DNA of 29,492 nt from an uncultured Collinsella sp. (GTDB taxonomy: Bacteria > Actinomycetota > Coriobacteriia > Coriobacteriales > Coriobacteriaceae), in NCBI GenBank assembly GCA_958354105.1, contig CATWVA010000023.1, positions 1 to 29,492 of the forward strand, read 5' to 3'. The translations under genes were made by a program, and so were the position numbers. The notes under the pieces are model-generated. The model searched no databases and was not told the DNA's origin. It saw only the letters and a list, made by a program, of their open reading frames with translations. Of this stretch, positions 18,876-27,046 are shown piece after piece. The stretch's first letter is position 1. Every line of letters starts with the position of its first letter.

Positions 18876-18893
18876 CCGGTCTCACAGGACCGG
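18876..18893 (-). promoter_or_regulatory. PyrR-binding-loop-like hairpin on the carA ribosome binding site
   Basis: The minus strand reads CCGGTCCTGTGAGACCGG: six-base stem, loop CTGTGA. The centre matches the known PyrR RNA consensus ARUCCNGNGAGGYU at 9 of its 12 specified positions, including the invariant UCC-G-GAG core. The AAGGAG site begins two to three bases after the stem and there is no attenuator terminator, so PyrR binding would block translation, as reported for mycobacterial pyr mRNA. Confidence 0.65.
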
Positions 18894-18917
18894 CTTAAAG
18901 GTGTGTAGTTAGGCCTC

Positions 18918-18933
18918 GCGGTATTGTAACCGC
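18918..18933 (-). promoter_or_regulatory. Palindrome around a possible carAB -10 box
   Basis: The minus strand reads GCGGTTACAATACCGC: five-base arms around TACAAT, a five-of-six match to the -10 box, 54-69 bases before the carA start. No clear -35 is seen. Either a promoter with an overlapping operator, or a chance dyad. Confidence 0.35.
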
Positions 18934-19024
18934 AAGCATGCCTCATGGCGTTAATTTCATCGAAATGTTTACGAAATGATAATTATGACTTTCTATGCAT
19001 AATGTTTTTTAATCCCCGTCCCAG

Positions 19025-19064
19025 AAAAATCATCCCGCGGGGCTTGTGGCTCACGCGGGATGAT
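19025..19064 (-). terminator. Terminator after the ABC transporter/membrane protein unit
   Basis: An 11-base perfect stem ATCATCCCGCG / CGCGGGATGAT (arms 19054-19064 and 19029-19039) followed on the minus strand by five T. It starts seven bases after the stop of the gene at 19071. Confidence 0.88.
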
Positions 19065-19070
19065 GGCGTC

Positions 19071-20036
19071 TTACTTTTTCTTGTCCTGTTCCAGCAGATC
19101 GGACGGCGTTCGGTCGGGCTTGCCGCCGCGGAAAATCTCGCGGCCATGCAGACGATGCTCCAGGTCACGTTCGGCCTTTTCCTCGTCAATCTTGGTCTGG
19201 CTCACCACCGGGTCCTCAATCAACGACGATACCGAGTTCACCTGCTTCTGAATGCGCTCGGCGATGGTGTCATCCATACTCACGATGCGCATCTTCCAGT
19301 CGATATTCGTGGCGTTGGATGAGCTCTTGGTCCACACGAACGTCAGGATGGCGCTCTGGTGGCCCCGCGCGGGGAACATGCCAAAGAAGGAATCGTGCTG
19401 AATGTTGCTATCCTCGTCGATATAGGCGTGAACGTTATACACCACGCGGTCAATCTTATCGTTGAGCAACGCGTTGGTCGCAAGCGCCGCGGCCTGAATC
19501 TGCCCGTTGGACAGCAGCTCGAGCTCGTTGGCAGACGATGTGTCCAACACCGTCACCTCGACCGTGCCCGTACGCTCATCGGCTTCATCGACGGTAAAGT
19601 CGAGTGGGAACTGCGTAAAGCCGTTGCCCCACTCGAGGCCGCCCTTCAGCGCCGTCGAAACGGTATCGACCGAAACGCTCTCGGACAGGTTGGCGGTGTT
19701 CAGACGACGCATCACGCCGTAGCCAATCTGCATGCCCACGATCAGCACCAAAATACCAATGACCACGGCCATCGCGGTCTTCGTAATGGTATGACTCACC
19801 TGCGAACCCGAAGGATCGTCCTCGGACAGCGGGTCGATATGTTTTGCCTGGCTCGCGCGGTCCTCGCTGCGCAGCTGCGCTAGCGCCGCTTTGTCACCGC
19901 GCTTGGCCGCAGCCTCCTTCTCACGCATGCGCTCGGTTCGCTTTTTGGCAAGCGTGGGATCCAAGACACCGGATGCATCGATTTCGGAGAATAACTCCGT
20001 CACTTCTTCCGGAGTCAAAGGGTTCTTGTCAGCCAT
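19071..20036 (-). CDS. Unknown membrane protein with one transmembrane helix
   Basis: 321 residues; I do not recognise a family. The N-terminal ~80 residues are charged and cytoplasmic, with a Lys/Arg/Ala-rich coiled stretch at about 30-58. One hydrophobic helix is at about 86-107 (TAMAVVIGILVLIVGMQIGYGVM). The remaining ~210 residues are predicted outside and form an alpha/beta-looking domain with VDEADERTGTVEVTVLDTSSANELELLSNGQIQAAALATNALL; the C-terminus is strongly charged (RTPSDLLEQDKKK). No catalytic motif is visible. The gene starts 19 bases after the ABC transporter gene and shares its terminator, so the two are probably cotranscribed. Confidence 0.8.
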   Translation of the reverse strand: MADKNPLTPEEVTELFSEIDASGVLDPTLAKKRTERMREKEAAAKRGDKAALAQLRSEDRASQAKHIDPLSEDDPSGSQVSHTITKTAMAVVIGILVLIVGMQIGYGVMRRLNTANLSESVSVDTVSTALKGGLEWGNGFTQFPLDFTVDEADERTGTVEVTVLDTSSANELELLSNGQIQAAALATNALLNDKIDRVVYNVHAYIDEDSNIQHDSFFGMFPARGHQSAILTFVWTKSSSNATNIDWKMRIVSMDDTIAERIQKQVNSVSSLIEDPVVSQTKIDEEKAERDLEHRLHGREIFRGGKPDRTPSDLLEQDKKK

Positions 20037-20055
20037 AAACTTCCTGTCATATCAA

Positions 20056-21828
20056 TCAGTCGAGCTCGTGCGCACGCGCACCTTCGAACTGCATTCGATA
20101 GTAACGGGCATAGGTGCCGCCACGGGCGAGAAGCTCCTCGTGCGTGCCACGCTCCACAACGCGACCATGCTCAACGGTCGCAATCTCATCGGCATGCTTA
20201 ATGGTCGAAAGACGGTGGGCGATGATGATTGTGGTACGGCCGCGCGCCAGCTCTTCGAGTGACTCCTGCACTGCCTCCTCGCTCTCGTTATCCAAAGCGC
20301 TCGTCGCCTCGTCCAGAATCAGGATCTTGGGGTTCTTGAGAAACACACGAGCGATGGCAACGCGCTGCTTCTGTCCGCCCGAAAGACGGCTGCCGCGCTC
20401 GCCCACGACCGTGTCATAGCCCTGTGGAAGCGACTCGATAAAGGCGTCGATGTTGGCGCGACGGGCGGCCTCGGCGATCTCTTCCGCCGTAGCGCCCGGC
20501 TTGCCGTAGGCGATGTTCTCGCCAATCGTGCCGTCAAACAGATAGACATCCTGCTGCACCAGGCCGATGGCGCGACGCAGGCTCTGCTGCGTCACATCGC
20601 GCACGTCCTGGCCGTCGATGCTAATGAATCCGGCGGCCACGTCATAAAAGCGCGGCAGCAGCGAACAGGTCGTGGACTTGCCACCGCCCGAAGGGCCAAC
20701 CAAAGCGATGGTCTGCCCGGGCTTGATGGACAGGTCCATATGGTCGATAACGGGACGCTCGTCGGCATCGCCCTCGCCCAGCTCAACATCCTCGTAGTTA
20801 AAGCACACGTCGTGATACTCCACGGCGCCGGCAGTCACCTGCAGATCCGTAGCGCCCGGCTTGTCCTGGATATCCGGCGCGGTCGAGAGTACCTCGTCCA
20901 TACGCTTAAAGCCGGCGATAGCCTTCTGATACGTTTCGGCCGAATTGACGAGTGTCTCGAGCGGCGTGCAGAACAGCGAAATATAGAGTGCAAAGGTCGC
21001 CATATCGACCGCCTGCAGCTGCCCCTGGGCGACCAGCCAGCCGCCCAGCAGCACCACGATCACATAGAGCACACCCGAAAGCAGGCCATACGTCGCGGTA
21101 TAGACGCCCATGGCGTGATACATGTTCTCTTTGGACGAAAGATAGCGATTGTTGGAGGCGCGGAACTTGAAACGTTCGGTCTCCTCATTGGCAAAGCTCT
21201 TGACCACGCGCATGCCCGCCAGCGAATCCTGCAGCTGCGCATTGATGCCGCTGATCTTTTTGCGGTTGTCGCTAAAGACCTCGCGCATGCGCATGTTCTG
21301 CCAAAACATGATGACCGCAAACGCCGCCGTCACCACGGCCATGGCGAGCGCCAGCACTGGGGCGATGGTAAAGAGAATCACAAACGAGCCGATAATCTCG
21401 ATGCCGCAGATGATGATCCACTCGGGCACGTGGTGCGCCGCCTCGCAGATATCGAACAGGTCGTTGACCACGCGGCTCATCATGTCGCCCGAGCTGTTGC
21501 GGTCGAAGTACGCAAAGCTAAAGCGCTCATACTGGTCGAACAGGTCCTCGCGCATCTTGGACTCCATGCGCGCGCCCATCACGTGACCCCAATAGCTCAC
21601 AAAGTAGCGGCAAGCGCAGCGGACGGCATACATCAGCACCAAGCCCACCGCGATCATGCCGAGCGCCTGCATAATGGCAGCCTGACCCTGAGTAAAGAGC
21701 CCACCGGTCAAATTGCGCAGGATAATGGGGAACGCAAGGTCAATGGCGGCAAGCACCAGAGCGCAAACAGTATCAGCAACAAAAAGCCCCATCTGGGGCT
21801 CGTAGTAAGAAAGAAACCTCTTCAGCAT
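20056..21828 (-). CDS. ABC exporter, fused permease and ATPase (MsbA/MDR type)
   Basis: 590 residues, the usual length of a half-transporter. Residues ~10-310 hold about six membrane helices, with the coupling-helix region near FAYFDRNSSGDMMSRVVNDL. The ATPase domain has Walker A GPSGGGKST (378-386), a Q-loop in VQQDVYLFDGTIGENIAYG, the ABC signature LSGGQKQR (482-489), Walker B ILILDEATSALD and the switch His538 in IIAHRLST. All catalytic residues are present. Such proteins dimerise and export lipids, drugs or peptides; the substrate cannot be assigned. GAGG lies upstream of the ATG. It forms a two-gene unit with the membrane protein at 19071. Confidence 0.94.
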   Translation of the reverse strand: MLKRFLSYYEPQMGLFVADTVCALVLAAIDLAFPIILRNLTGGLFTQGQAAIMQALGMIAVGLVLMYAVRCACRYFVSYWGHVMGARMESKMREDLFDQYERFSFAYFDRNSSGDMMSRVVNDLFDICEAAHHVPEWIIICGIEIIGSFVILFTIAPVLALAMAVVTAAFAVIMFWQNMRMREVFSDNRKKISGINAQLQDSLAGMRVVKSFANEETERFKFRASNNRYLSSKENMYHAMGVYTATYGLLSGVLYVIVVLLGGWLVAQGQLQAVDMATFALYISLFCTPLETLVNSAETYQKAIAGFKRMDEVLSTAPDIQDKPGATDLQVTAGAVEYHDVCFNYEDVELGEGDADERPVIDHMDLSIKPGQTIALVGPSGGGKSTTCSLLPRFYDVAAGFISIDGQDVRDVTQQSLRRAIGLVQQDVYLFDGTIGENIAYGKPGATAEEIAEAARRANIDAFIESLPQGYDTVVGERGSRLSGGQKQRVAIARVFLKNPKILILDEATSALDNESEEAVQESLEELARGRTTIIIAHRLSTIKHADEIATVEHGRVVERGTHEELLARGGTYARYYRMQFEGARAHELD

Positions 21829-21859
21829 GTGATCCTCAAAGAAATGTCAGCAACGTAAG

Positions 21860-21898
21860 GCCCTGGGACAAAACAATCAGTAGTATTTGTCCCAGGGC
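21860..21898 (-). terminator. Hairpin between the Nudix and ABC transporter genes
   Basis: A perfect 13-base stem GCCCTGGGACAAA / TTTGTCCCAGGGC with a 12-13-base loop, 12 bases past the Nudix stop. No T run follows on the minus strand (CTTACG), so it is a probable transcript end or RNA-stabilising stem rather than a classical terminator. Confidence 0.55.
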
Positions 21899-21910
21899 TA
21901 TCCCCACTCG

Positions 21911-22606
21911 TTAAAGCTCCGCGCCCCCAAGGCGGTGCGCGATGCTATCACAGGCCAAGGCGCCTACGACGGTCTTGGCGTCTTCGATCTTGCCGTCGAG
22001 TACGGCGTCGATCAGCTCGTGCAGCGGCACCAGGTCCACGTTGACAAACTCGTCATCATCGGGGTTGGGCGCATCAAACTCGAGCTTGGTAGCCAAGTAG
22101 ATGTGGATAATCTCATCGCAAAAACCGCAGGACGTGACAATCGACGTCAAAAAGCGAATGCGACCAGCCCTAAAGCCCGTCTCCTCATGCAGTTCGCGCT
22201 TGGCGCAATCGAGCGGGTCCTCGCCTGGATCGAGCTTGCCGGCGGGAATCTCGACCGTCACGCGGTCGATGGCGGTGCGGTACTGACGCACCAGTACGAT
22301 CTTGCCGCTCTCGGTCAGTGCCACAACGGCCGCCGCACCCGGATGGCGAACGATATCGCGGGCGCTGCGGCGACCGTTGGGCAGCTCAACCTCAAGACGG
22401 TGGACGTCGAGGATCTTGCCCTTCCAGGCGCACTCCTCCGAAAGAATCTTCTCGTGCAGCTCGGCATCGTGCGGGTCGTCGTCGCCCAGCACCAGCGCCG
22501 GCTCGTCAGCGACCTCGCCACCAGGCTCGCCCTCGGCGTGCCCATACATGCGGCTGTCCTCCTCGACGATCTGCGCGTCCACGAGTTCTTCGTTCTTCTC
22601 GTCCAT
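21911..22606 (-). CDS. Nudix hydrolase, ADP-ribose pyrophosphatase-like
   Basis: 231 residues from the ATG at 22604-22606; an ATG three codons upstream is too close to the AGAGGA site. A ~50-residue acidic N-terminal extension precedes the hydrolase fold. The Nudix box is intact at about 122-144: GKLDPGEDPLDCAKRELHEETGF, matching GX5EX7REUXEEXGU. Upstream features such as LVRQYRTAIDRVTVEIPAG are typical of NudF-type ADP-ribose pyrophosphatases, which cleave ADP-ribose to AMP and ribose 5-phosphate. The gene begins about 20 bases after the purD stop, probably in the same transcript. Confidence 0.88.
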   Translation of the reverse strand: MDEKNEELVDAQIVEEDSRMYGHAEGEPGGEVADEPALVLGDDDPHDAELHEKILSEECAWKGKILDVHRLEVELPNGRRSARDIVRHPGAAAVVALTESGKIVLVRQYRTAIDRVTVEIPAGKLDPGEDPLDCAKRELHEETGFRAGRIRFLTSIVTSCGFCDEIIHIYLATKLEFDAPNPDDDEFVNVDLVPLHELIDAVLDGKIEDAKTVVGALACDSIAHRLGGAEL

Positions 22607-22627
22607 CCGTCTCATTCCTCTCGGATT

Positions 22628-23932
22628 TTAGGCATCCCAGGCGTCGCGGCCACGCAGCGCACGCAGGCCAATGTCGTGACGCAGGGTCTTGCCCTCAAAA
22701 TCAATCTTCTCGCAAGCCTCGTAGGCAAGGTTGCGAGCGTTCTCAAACGTGTCGCCCAGAGCGGTCACGGCAAGCACGCGGCCACCATTGGTCACGAGCT
22801 GGCCGTCCACCACGGCAGTGCCCGCGTGGTACACGGTCACGTTCTCCATGGCCTCGGCATCGGCGATACCGGTGATGACCTTGCCCTTCTCGTAGCTGCC
22901 GGGATAGCCCGCGCTCGTCAGGACAACGGCCACGGCCCACTCGTCACGCCAGTCGAGCTCAATCTGATCGAGCTCGCAGTTGGCGCAGGCGAGCATGACC
23001 TCGACCAGGTCATTCTTAAGGCGCGGCAGCACGACCTGCGTCTCGGGATCGCCAAAGCGGGCATTGAACTCCAGTACCTTGGGACCGGCAGGCGTGAGCA
23101 TAAAGCCGCCGTACAGGCAGCCGCGGTAGTCGATGCCCTCGGCAGCAAGCTCGGCCACGGTCTGTTCCATGACCTTCACCATGGTGGCGTGCTCCTCGTC
23201 GGTCACGATGGGCACCGGGCTGTAAACGCCCATACCGCCGGTGTTGGGGCCAAGGTCGCCCTCGAGCGCACGCTTGTGGTCCTGCGAAGTGGCCATGGGG
23301 CGCACGGTCTTGCCGTCGGTAAAGGCCAGCAGCGAGCACTCGGGGCCAACGAGCATCTCCTCGATAACCACCGTGTTGCCGGCATCGCCAAAGGTGCCGC
23401 CAAAGCACTCGCGCACGGCCTCTTCGGCCTGCTCAAGTTCGGTCGCCACGATAACGCCCTTGCCCGCGGCAAGGCCGTCGGCCTTGACGACCAGCGGAGC
23501 GCCCTGCTCACGCACATAGGCAAGAGCCGAAGCCTCGTCAGTAAACGAGCCGTAGGCGGCCGTCGGAATGCCGGCACGCTGCATGAGCTGCTTGGAGAAT
23601 AGCTTGGAGCCCTCCATCTGGGCACCCTCGGCACCCGGGCCAAAGCAGGGAATACCCGCCGCGCGCACGGCGTCGGCAACGCCCGCCACAAGCGGAGCCT
23701 CGGGGCCAATTACCACGAGTCCGCATCCGCGGCTCTGAGCAAACGCCGCCACGGCCGCAGGATCGCAGTCATCGAGAACAACGTTCTCGCCGCAGCTCGC
23801 GGTGCCGCCGTTGCCCGGCGCGATGTAGAGCTTGCCGGCGCGCGGTGATGCTGCGAGCTTTGCTGCCAAAGCATGCTCGCGGCCGCCGCTGCCCAACAAC
23901 AGGATGTCGATGGTTTGAGTGTCCGCCTTCAA
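22628..23932 (-). CDS. purD: Phosphoribosylamine-glycine ligase (GARS)
   Basis: 434 residues, normal for PurD. The start is a TTG at 23930-23932 (KADTQTIDILLLGSGGREHALA), with AGGAGG five bases upstream; the longer open frame continues 56 codons upstream through the purA terminator and is not coding. Motifs: LLGSGGREHALA for phosphate binding, LVVKADGLAAGKGVIVA and GDLGPNTGGMGVYSP of the ATP-grasp domain, and FNARFGDPETQ for metal binding. It ligates glycine to phosphoribosylamine, the second step of purine synthesis. A rare TTG start may lower its yield. It lies between purA and the Nudix gene. Confidence 0.96.
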   Translation of the reverse strand: MKADTQTIDILLLGSGGREHALAAKLAASPRAGKLYIAPGNGGTASCGENVVLDDCDPAAVAAFAQSRGCGLVVIGPEAPLVAGVADAVRAAGIPCFGPGAEGAQMEGSKLFSKQLMQRAGIPTAAYGSFTDEASALAYVREQGAPLVVKADGLAAGKGVIVATELEQAEEAVRECFGGTFGDAGNTVVIEEMLVGPECSLLAFTDGKTVRPMATSQDHKRALEGDLGPNTGGMGVYSPVPIVTDEEHATMVKVMEQTVAELAAEGIDYRGCLYGGFMLTPAGPKVLEFNARFGDPETQVVLPRLKNDLVEVMLACANCELDQIELDWRDEWAVAVVLTSAGYPGSYEKGKVITGIADAEAMENVTVYHAGTAVVDGQLVTNGGRVLAVTALGDTFENARNLAYEACEKIDFEGKTLRHDIGLRALRGRDAWDA

Positions 23933-23986
23933 GGGTGCCTCCTCTATGGATGAATAGCCCGCTCCGCGCGAGCCCTTTGCAAGCAA

Positions 23987-24028
23987 ATATACCCCTCGGC
24001 CGCCCGTCCGGGCTGCAAAGGGGTATAT
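23987..24028 (-). terminator. Terminator-like hairpin between purA and purD
   Basis: A ten-base stem ATATACCCCT / AGGGGTATAT with an inner GCCCG/CGGGC pairing, 23 bases past the purA stop. The minus-strand tail is TTGCTTGC, a poor T tract. The upstream arm can instead pair with a later TGCAAAGGG, see findings. Confidence 0.6.
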
Positions 24029-24050
24029 CGCAATAACCAAATAGTCCCGA

Positions 24051-25337
24051 TTACTTCCAGAATCGGTTGATGATCTGCTCGCGACCAGCGCCGACGCCAA
24101 TGAACGTCACGCGGGTGTGTGCCAGATCCTCGATAAACGCCACGTAGTCCTGAGCCTCCTGCGGCAGCTCGTCAAAGCTGCGGCAACCGGTGATATCGCA
24201 CTTCCAGCCAGGGAGCTCCTCGTAGATGGGCTTGGCATGCTCAAAGCGCACCTGATGCTCGGGCACGCTGGTGTAGCGCTCGCCATCGACGTCGTAGGCC
24301 ACGCACACCTTGATGGTGTCGAAGGCCGAAAGCACGTCGAGCTTGGTCACGGCGATGTCGGTGAGGCCGTTGACGCGCGAGGCATAGTTGGCGATAGGGC
24401 CGTCAAACCAGCCGCAACGACGACGGCGACCGGTGGTCACGCCGTACTCATAGCCCTCCTCGGTCAGCGTGTGGCCGGCCTCGGACTCATAGGAAAGCTC
24501 GGTGGGCATGGGGCCCGAACCGACGCGGGTGATATAGGCCTTCATGACACCCAGCACGCGGTCGACGTTCTTCATGCCCACGCCGGAGCCGGTGATGGCG
24601 CCGCCGGCGGTGCAGTTGGAAGACGTCACGTACGGATAGGTGCCGTGGTCGATGTCGAGTAGCGTCGCCTGGGCGCCCTCAAACAGCAGGTTCTTGCCCT
24701 CATCGATCATGTTGTTGAGCAGCAGGCTCGTCTCGGTGATGTAGGGGCGCAGGCGCTCGGCCATCGGCAGGTACTCGTCGCAAATCTGGTCCACGGTGTA
24801 GGTGGGCAGGTTGTAGATGAGCTCGAGCTCGGGGTTCACGCGGGCAAGAGCGGTCTCCAGCTTGTCGCGGAACAGCGTCTCGTCCAGCATGTCCTGCATG
24901 CGCAGACCAATGCGGGCCATCTTGTCCTGATAGCACGGACCGATGCCGCGCTTGGTGGTACCGATGTTCTTCTTGCCGAGCTTCTGCTCAAAGGCGCCAT
25001 CCAGATCGATGTGGTACGGCATGATGACATGCGCGTTGCCGCTAATCTTGAGGTTCTTGGTGGTGATGCCGTCGGCCTCGAACATGTCGATCTCCTCAAG
25101 GACAACCTTGGGGTTGACGACGCAGCCGTTACCGATCACCGACACGTGGTCGGAATACATGATGCCGGAAGGCACCTGGTGCAGGCCGTACTTCTTGCCG
25201 TTGACGACGATGGTGTGACCGGCGTTGTTGCCGCCCGAGTAGCGCACGACGGCATCGAAGTCGCCGGCGACCAGGTCGCAAATCTTACCCTTGCCCTCAT
25301 CGCCCCACTGGGCACCGACCAAAACGGTTGACGGCAT
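24051..25337 (-). CDS. purA: Adenylosuccinate synthetase
   Basis: 428 residues, normal for PurA. The N-terminus STVLVGAQWGDEGKGKICDLVA contains the GDEGKGK phosphate loop with its catalytic Asp. FSGGNNAGHT-like RYSGGNNAGHTIV, GTTKRGIGPCYQDK and the C-terminal ATTGRRRRCGWFDG-like TTGRRRRCGWFDG are diagnostic. It joins IMP and aspartate using GTP, the committed step to AMP. AAGGAG lies five bases before the ATG. A promoter is predicted at 25404-25432 just before it. Confidence 0.98.
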   Translation of the reverse strand: MPSTVLVGAQWGDEGKGKICDLVAGDFDAVVRYSGGNNAGHTIVVNGKKYGLHQVPSGIMYSDHVSVIGNGCVVNPKVVLEEIDMFEADGITTKNLKISGNAHVIMPYHIDLDGAFEQKLGKKNIGTTKRGIGPCYQDKMARIGLRMQDMLDETLFRDKLETALARVNPELELIYNLPTYTVDQICDEYLPMAERLRPYITETSLLLNNMIDEGKNLLFEGAQATLLDIDHGTYPYVTSSNCTAGGAITGSGVGMKNVDRVLGVMKAYITRVGSGPMPTELSYESEAGHTLTEEGYEYGVTTGRRRRCGWFDGPIANYASRVNGLTDIAVTKLDVLSAFDTIKVCVAYDVDGERYTSVPEHQVRFEHAKPIYEELPGWKCDITGCRSFDELPQEAQDYVAFIEDLAHTRVTFIGVGAGREQIINRFWK

Positions 25338-25403
25338 GTTTACTCCTTACATTCATGGACTGTCTACGCGCCACGCCGGCACGCAGAAGCACAAAACATT
25401 CCC

Positions 25404-25432
25404 AGTATACCCGTGCAACGGGCGCCTGTCCT
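25404..25432 (-). promoter_or_regulatory. Predicted purA promoter
   Basis: On the minus strand AGGACA (25427-25432), 17 bases, TATACT (25404-25409): four of six and five of six matches with ideal spacing. The -35 box overlaps the dnaB stop codon. The leader would be about 60 bases. Confidence 0.55.
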
Positions 25433-26822
25433 ACTCCTCGGCATGTGCCCCATCAAGCTCATAGAACTTGGTGGATGCCGGCAGGAACATCAGGTCGACG
25501 TCGCCGATCGGGCCCGAACGGTTCTTGGCCACGACGATACGCGTAACGCCCTCGTCGGGTCGATCGTCGCGCGAGGCCTCGGCCTCGTCGGCGGAGCGGT
25601 CCAAGAACATAACGATATCGGCGTCTTGCTCGATGGAGCCCGATTCACGAAGGTCGGAAAGCTGCGGACGCTTGCCGGTACGGGATTCGACCTGACGCGA
25701 GAGCTGCGACAGCGCGATGAGCGGGATCTTGAGCTCCTTGGCCATGATCTTCAGACCACGCGACATCTCGGAGACCTCGACGGTACGGCTCTCGGAGCGA
25801 CGTCCCGGCGGAGGACTCACCAGCTGCAGGTAGTCCAGGATGATGATGGCCTTCTCCTTGTTGTGGAGCATACGGCGGCTCTTGGCGCGAATCTCGGTCA
25901 CCGTGGTGCCGGGCGTATCGTCAATCAGAATATCGAGCTTGGACAGCGTCTGCGTGGCCTCGTTGATATTGGCCCACTGCTCGGGGCTAATGCGGCCCAT
26001 GCGAAAGTCACTGATCGAGATCATGGCGTAGGCGCAGATCAGACGCTGGGCAATTTCCTTGCCCGACATCTCCAGCGAGAAGAAGCCGACGGTATAACCA
26101 GCGGCGGCAGCGTTGAGCGCCAGATTCAGGGCGAACGACGTCTTACCTACAGCAGGACGGGCGCCGATAATGATGAGCTGGCCCTCGCGAAAACCCATGA
26201 GCATGCGGTCGAGCGACGGGAAACCCGTGGGCACGCCCGCAGCCTGGCCGCCGGCCTGGCATACTTCCTCGGCCTCGTTATAGGCCTCGACCATAAACTC
26301 GGTCAACGTCTTGTAGCTCGACTTGACCTCGCGCGCCGTGACCTTGAGCAGCTTGCTCTCGGCCAGCTCCACGACCTCCTTGGTGTCGGTAGGGGCGTTA
26401 TAGGCCAGCGCGTTGATCTCGTTGGTGGCACCGATCAGCTCGCGCAGCATCGAGTCGCGACGGACGATGGCGGCATGGTGCTGCCAGTTCACGAGCGACA
26501 GGGTCTGACCCATCAGCTCCAAAATGTAGGCCTCGCCGCCCACGGCATCGAGCTTGTTGATGCTGCGCAGGTAATCGATCAGCGAGATGGAGTCGATGGG
26601 AATGCGGCTGTTGTACATATCGACCATCGCGGTATAGATGGTCTTATGAATGGGCCGGTAGAAGTCATCGGGCTGCAGCTCGACCTGGGCCTCCTCGACC
26701 ACCTCGGGCGATAGCAGCATAGCGGCCAGTACATTGGCCTCTGCATCTTGGTTTTGGGGAAGACCCAACTTTGAGCCGCGGTCCTCGACCGTCAGCCCGG
26801 TCTCCCTATCGTCATATGCCAT
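25431..26822 (-). CDS. dnaB: Replicative DNA helicase
   Basis: 463 residues from ATG 26820-26822, with GAGGA five bases upstream. The N-terminal domain (about 20-120) begins LPQNQDAEANVLAAMLLSPE; a linker follows; the RecA-like motor domain is about 190-463. Walker A is GARPAVGKT (220-228), Walker B IIILDYLQL (326-334), and LSQLSRQVESR and DLRESGSIEQDAD match DnaB motifs H3/H4. No intein interrupts the gene. DnaB is the hexameric fork helicase. It lies downstream of the rpsF-rplI operon but is separated from it by a strong terminator. Confidence 0.98.
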   Translation of the reverse strand: MAYDDRETGLTVEDRGSKLGLPQNQDAEANVLAAMLLSPEVVEEAQVELQPDDFYRPIHKTIYTAMVDMYNSRIPIDSISLIDYLRSINKLDAVGGEAYILELMGQTLSLVNWQHHAAIVRRDSMLRELIGATNEINALAYNAPTDTKEVVELAESKLLKVTAREVKSSYKTLTEFMVEAYNEAEEVCQAGGQAAGVPTGFPSLDRMLMGFREGQLIIIGARPAVGKTSFALNLALNAAAAGYTVGFFSLEMSGKEIAQRLICAYAMISISDFRMGRISPEQWANINEATQTLSKLDILIDDTPGTTVTEIRAKSRRMLHNKEKAIIILDYLQLVSPPPGRRSESRTVEVSEMSRGLKIMAKELKIPLIALSQLSRQVESRTGKRPQLSDLRESGSIEQDADIVMFLDRSADEAEASRDDRPDEGVTRIVVAKNRSGPIGDVDLMFLPASTKFYELDGAHAEE

Positions 26823-26923
26823 GAGCATCCTCATTCATATCGCTTGCGAGCATCCATAGTATCAGCCACGGTCCCAAAACGCGCCGCGCGCCGCCAATCA
26901 TCACCGAACCAAACGGATGAACG

Positions 26924-26939
26924 GTCCTGTATATAGGAC
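26924..26939. promoter_or_regulatory. Palindrome in the dnaB upstream region, possible promoter/operator
   Basis: GTCCTGTATATAGGAC is an inverted repeat with five-base arms, about 100 bases before dnaB. On the minus strand it includes TATATA as a possible -10, with a weak TGGTGA 17 bases upstream. No further signal is seen in 26823-26970. Confidence 0.35.
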
Positions 26940-26975
26940 TTCGACGCAACGTTCACCATGACACTCACTCAGCGC

Positions 26976-27014
26976 AAAAAACAAAAGGGCGCCCTGGTTT
27001 CCCAGAGCGCCCTT
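26976..27014 (-). terminator. Terminator of the rpsF-ssb-rpsR-rplI operon
   Basis: A 13-base stem AAGGGCGCTCTGG / CCAGGGCGCCCTT with one mismatch and a GAAA-type loop, followed by TTGTTTTTTG on the minus strand. It lies about 32 bases past the rplI stop and is a textbook rho-independent terminator. Confidence 0.92.
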
Positions 27015-27046
27015 CTTAGAACAAGATTGTTGCGTTGCAGCAAATG

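Noticed and set aside
21887..23602. 571-codon plus-strand frame opposite the Nudix and purD genes
   Set aside because: Antisense to two clear genes; no start signal.
23933..24100. Longer N-terminus for purD (490 residues)
   Set aside because: The extension passes through the purA end and its terminator and has no conserved sequence; the TTG at 23930-23932 has a perfect ribosome binding site.
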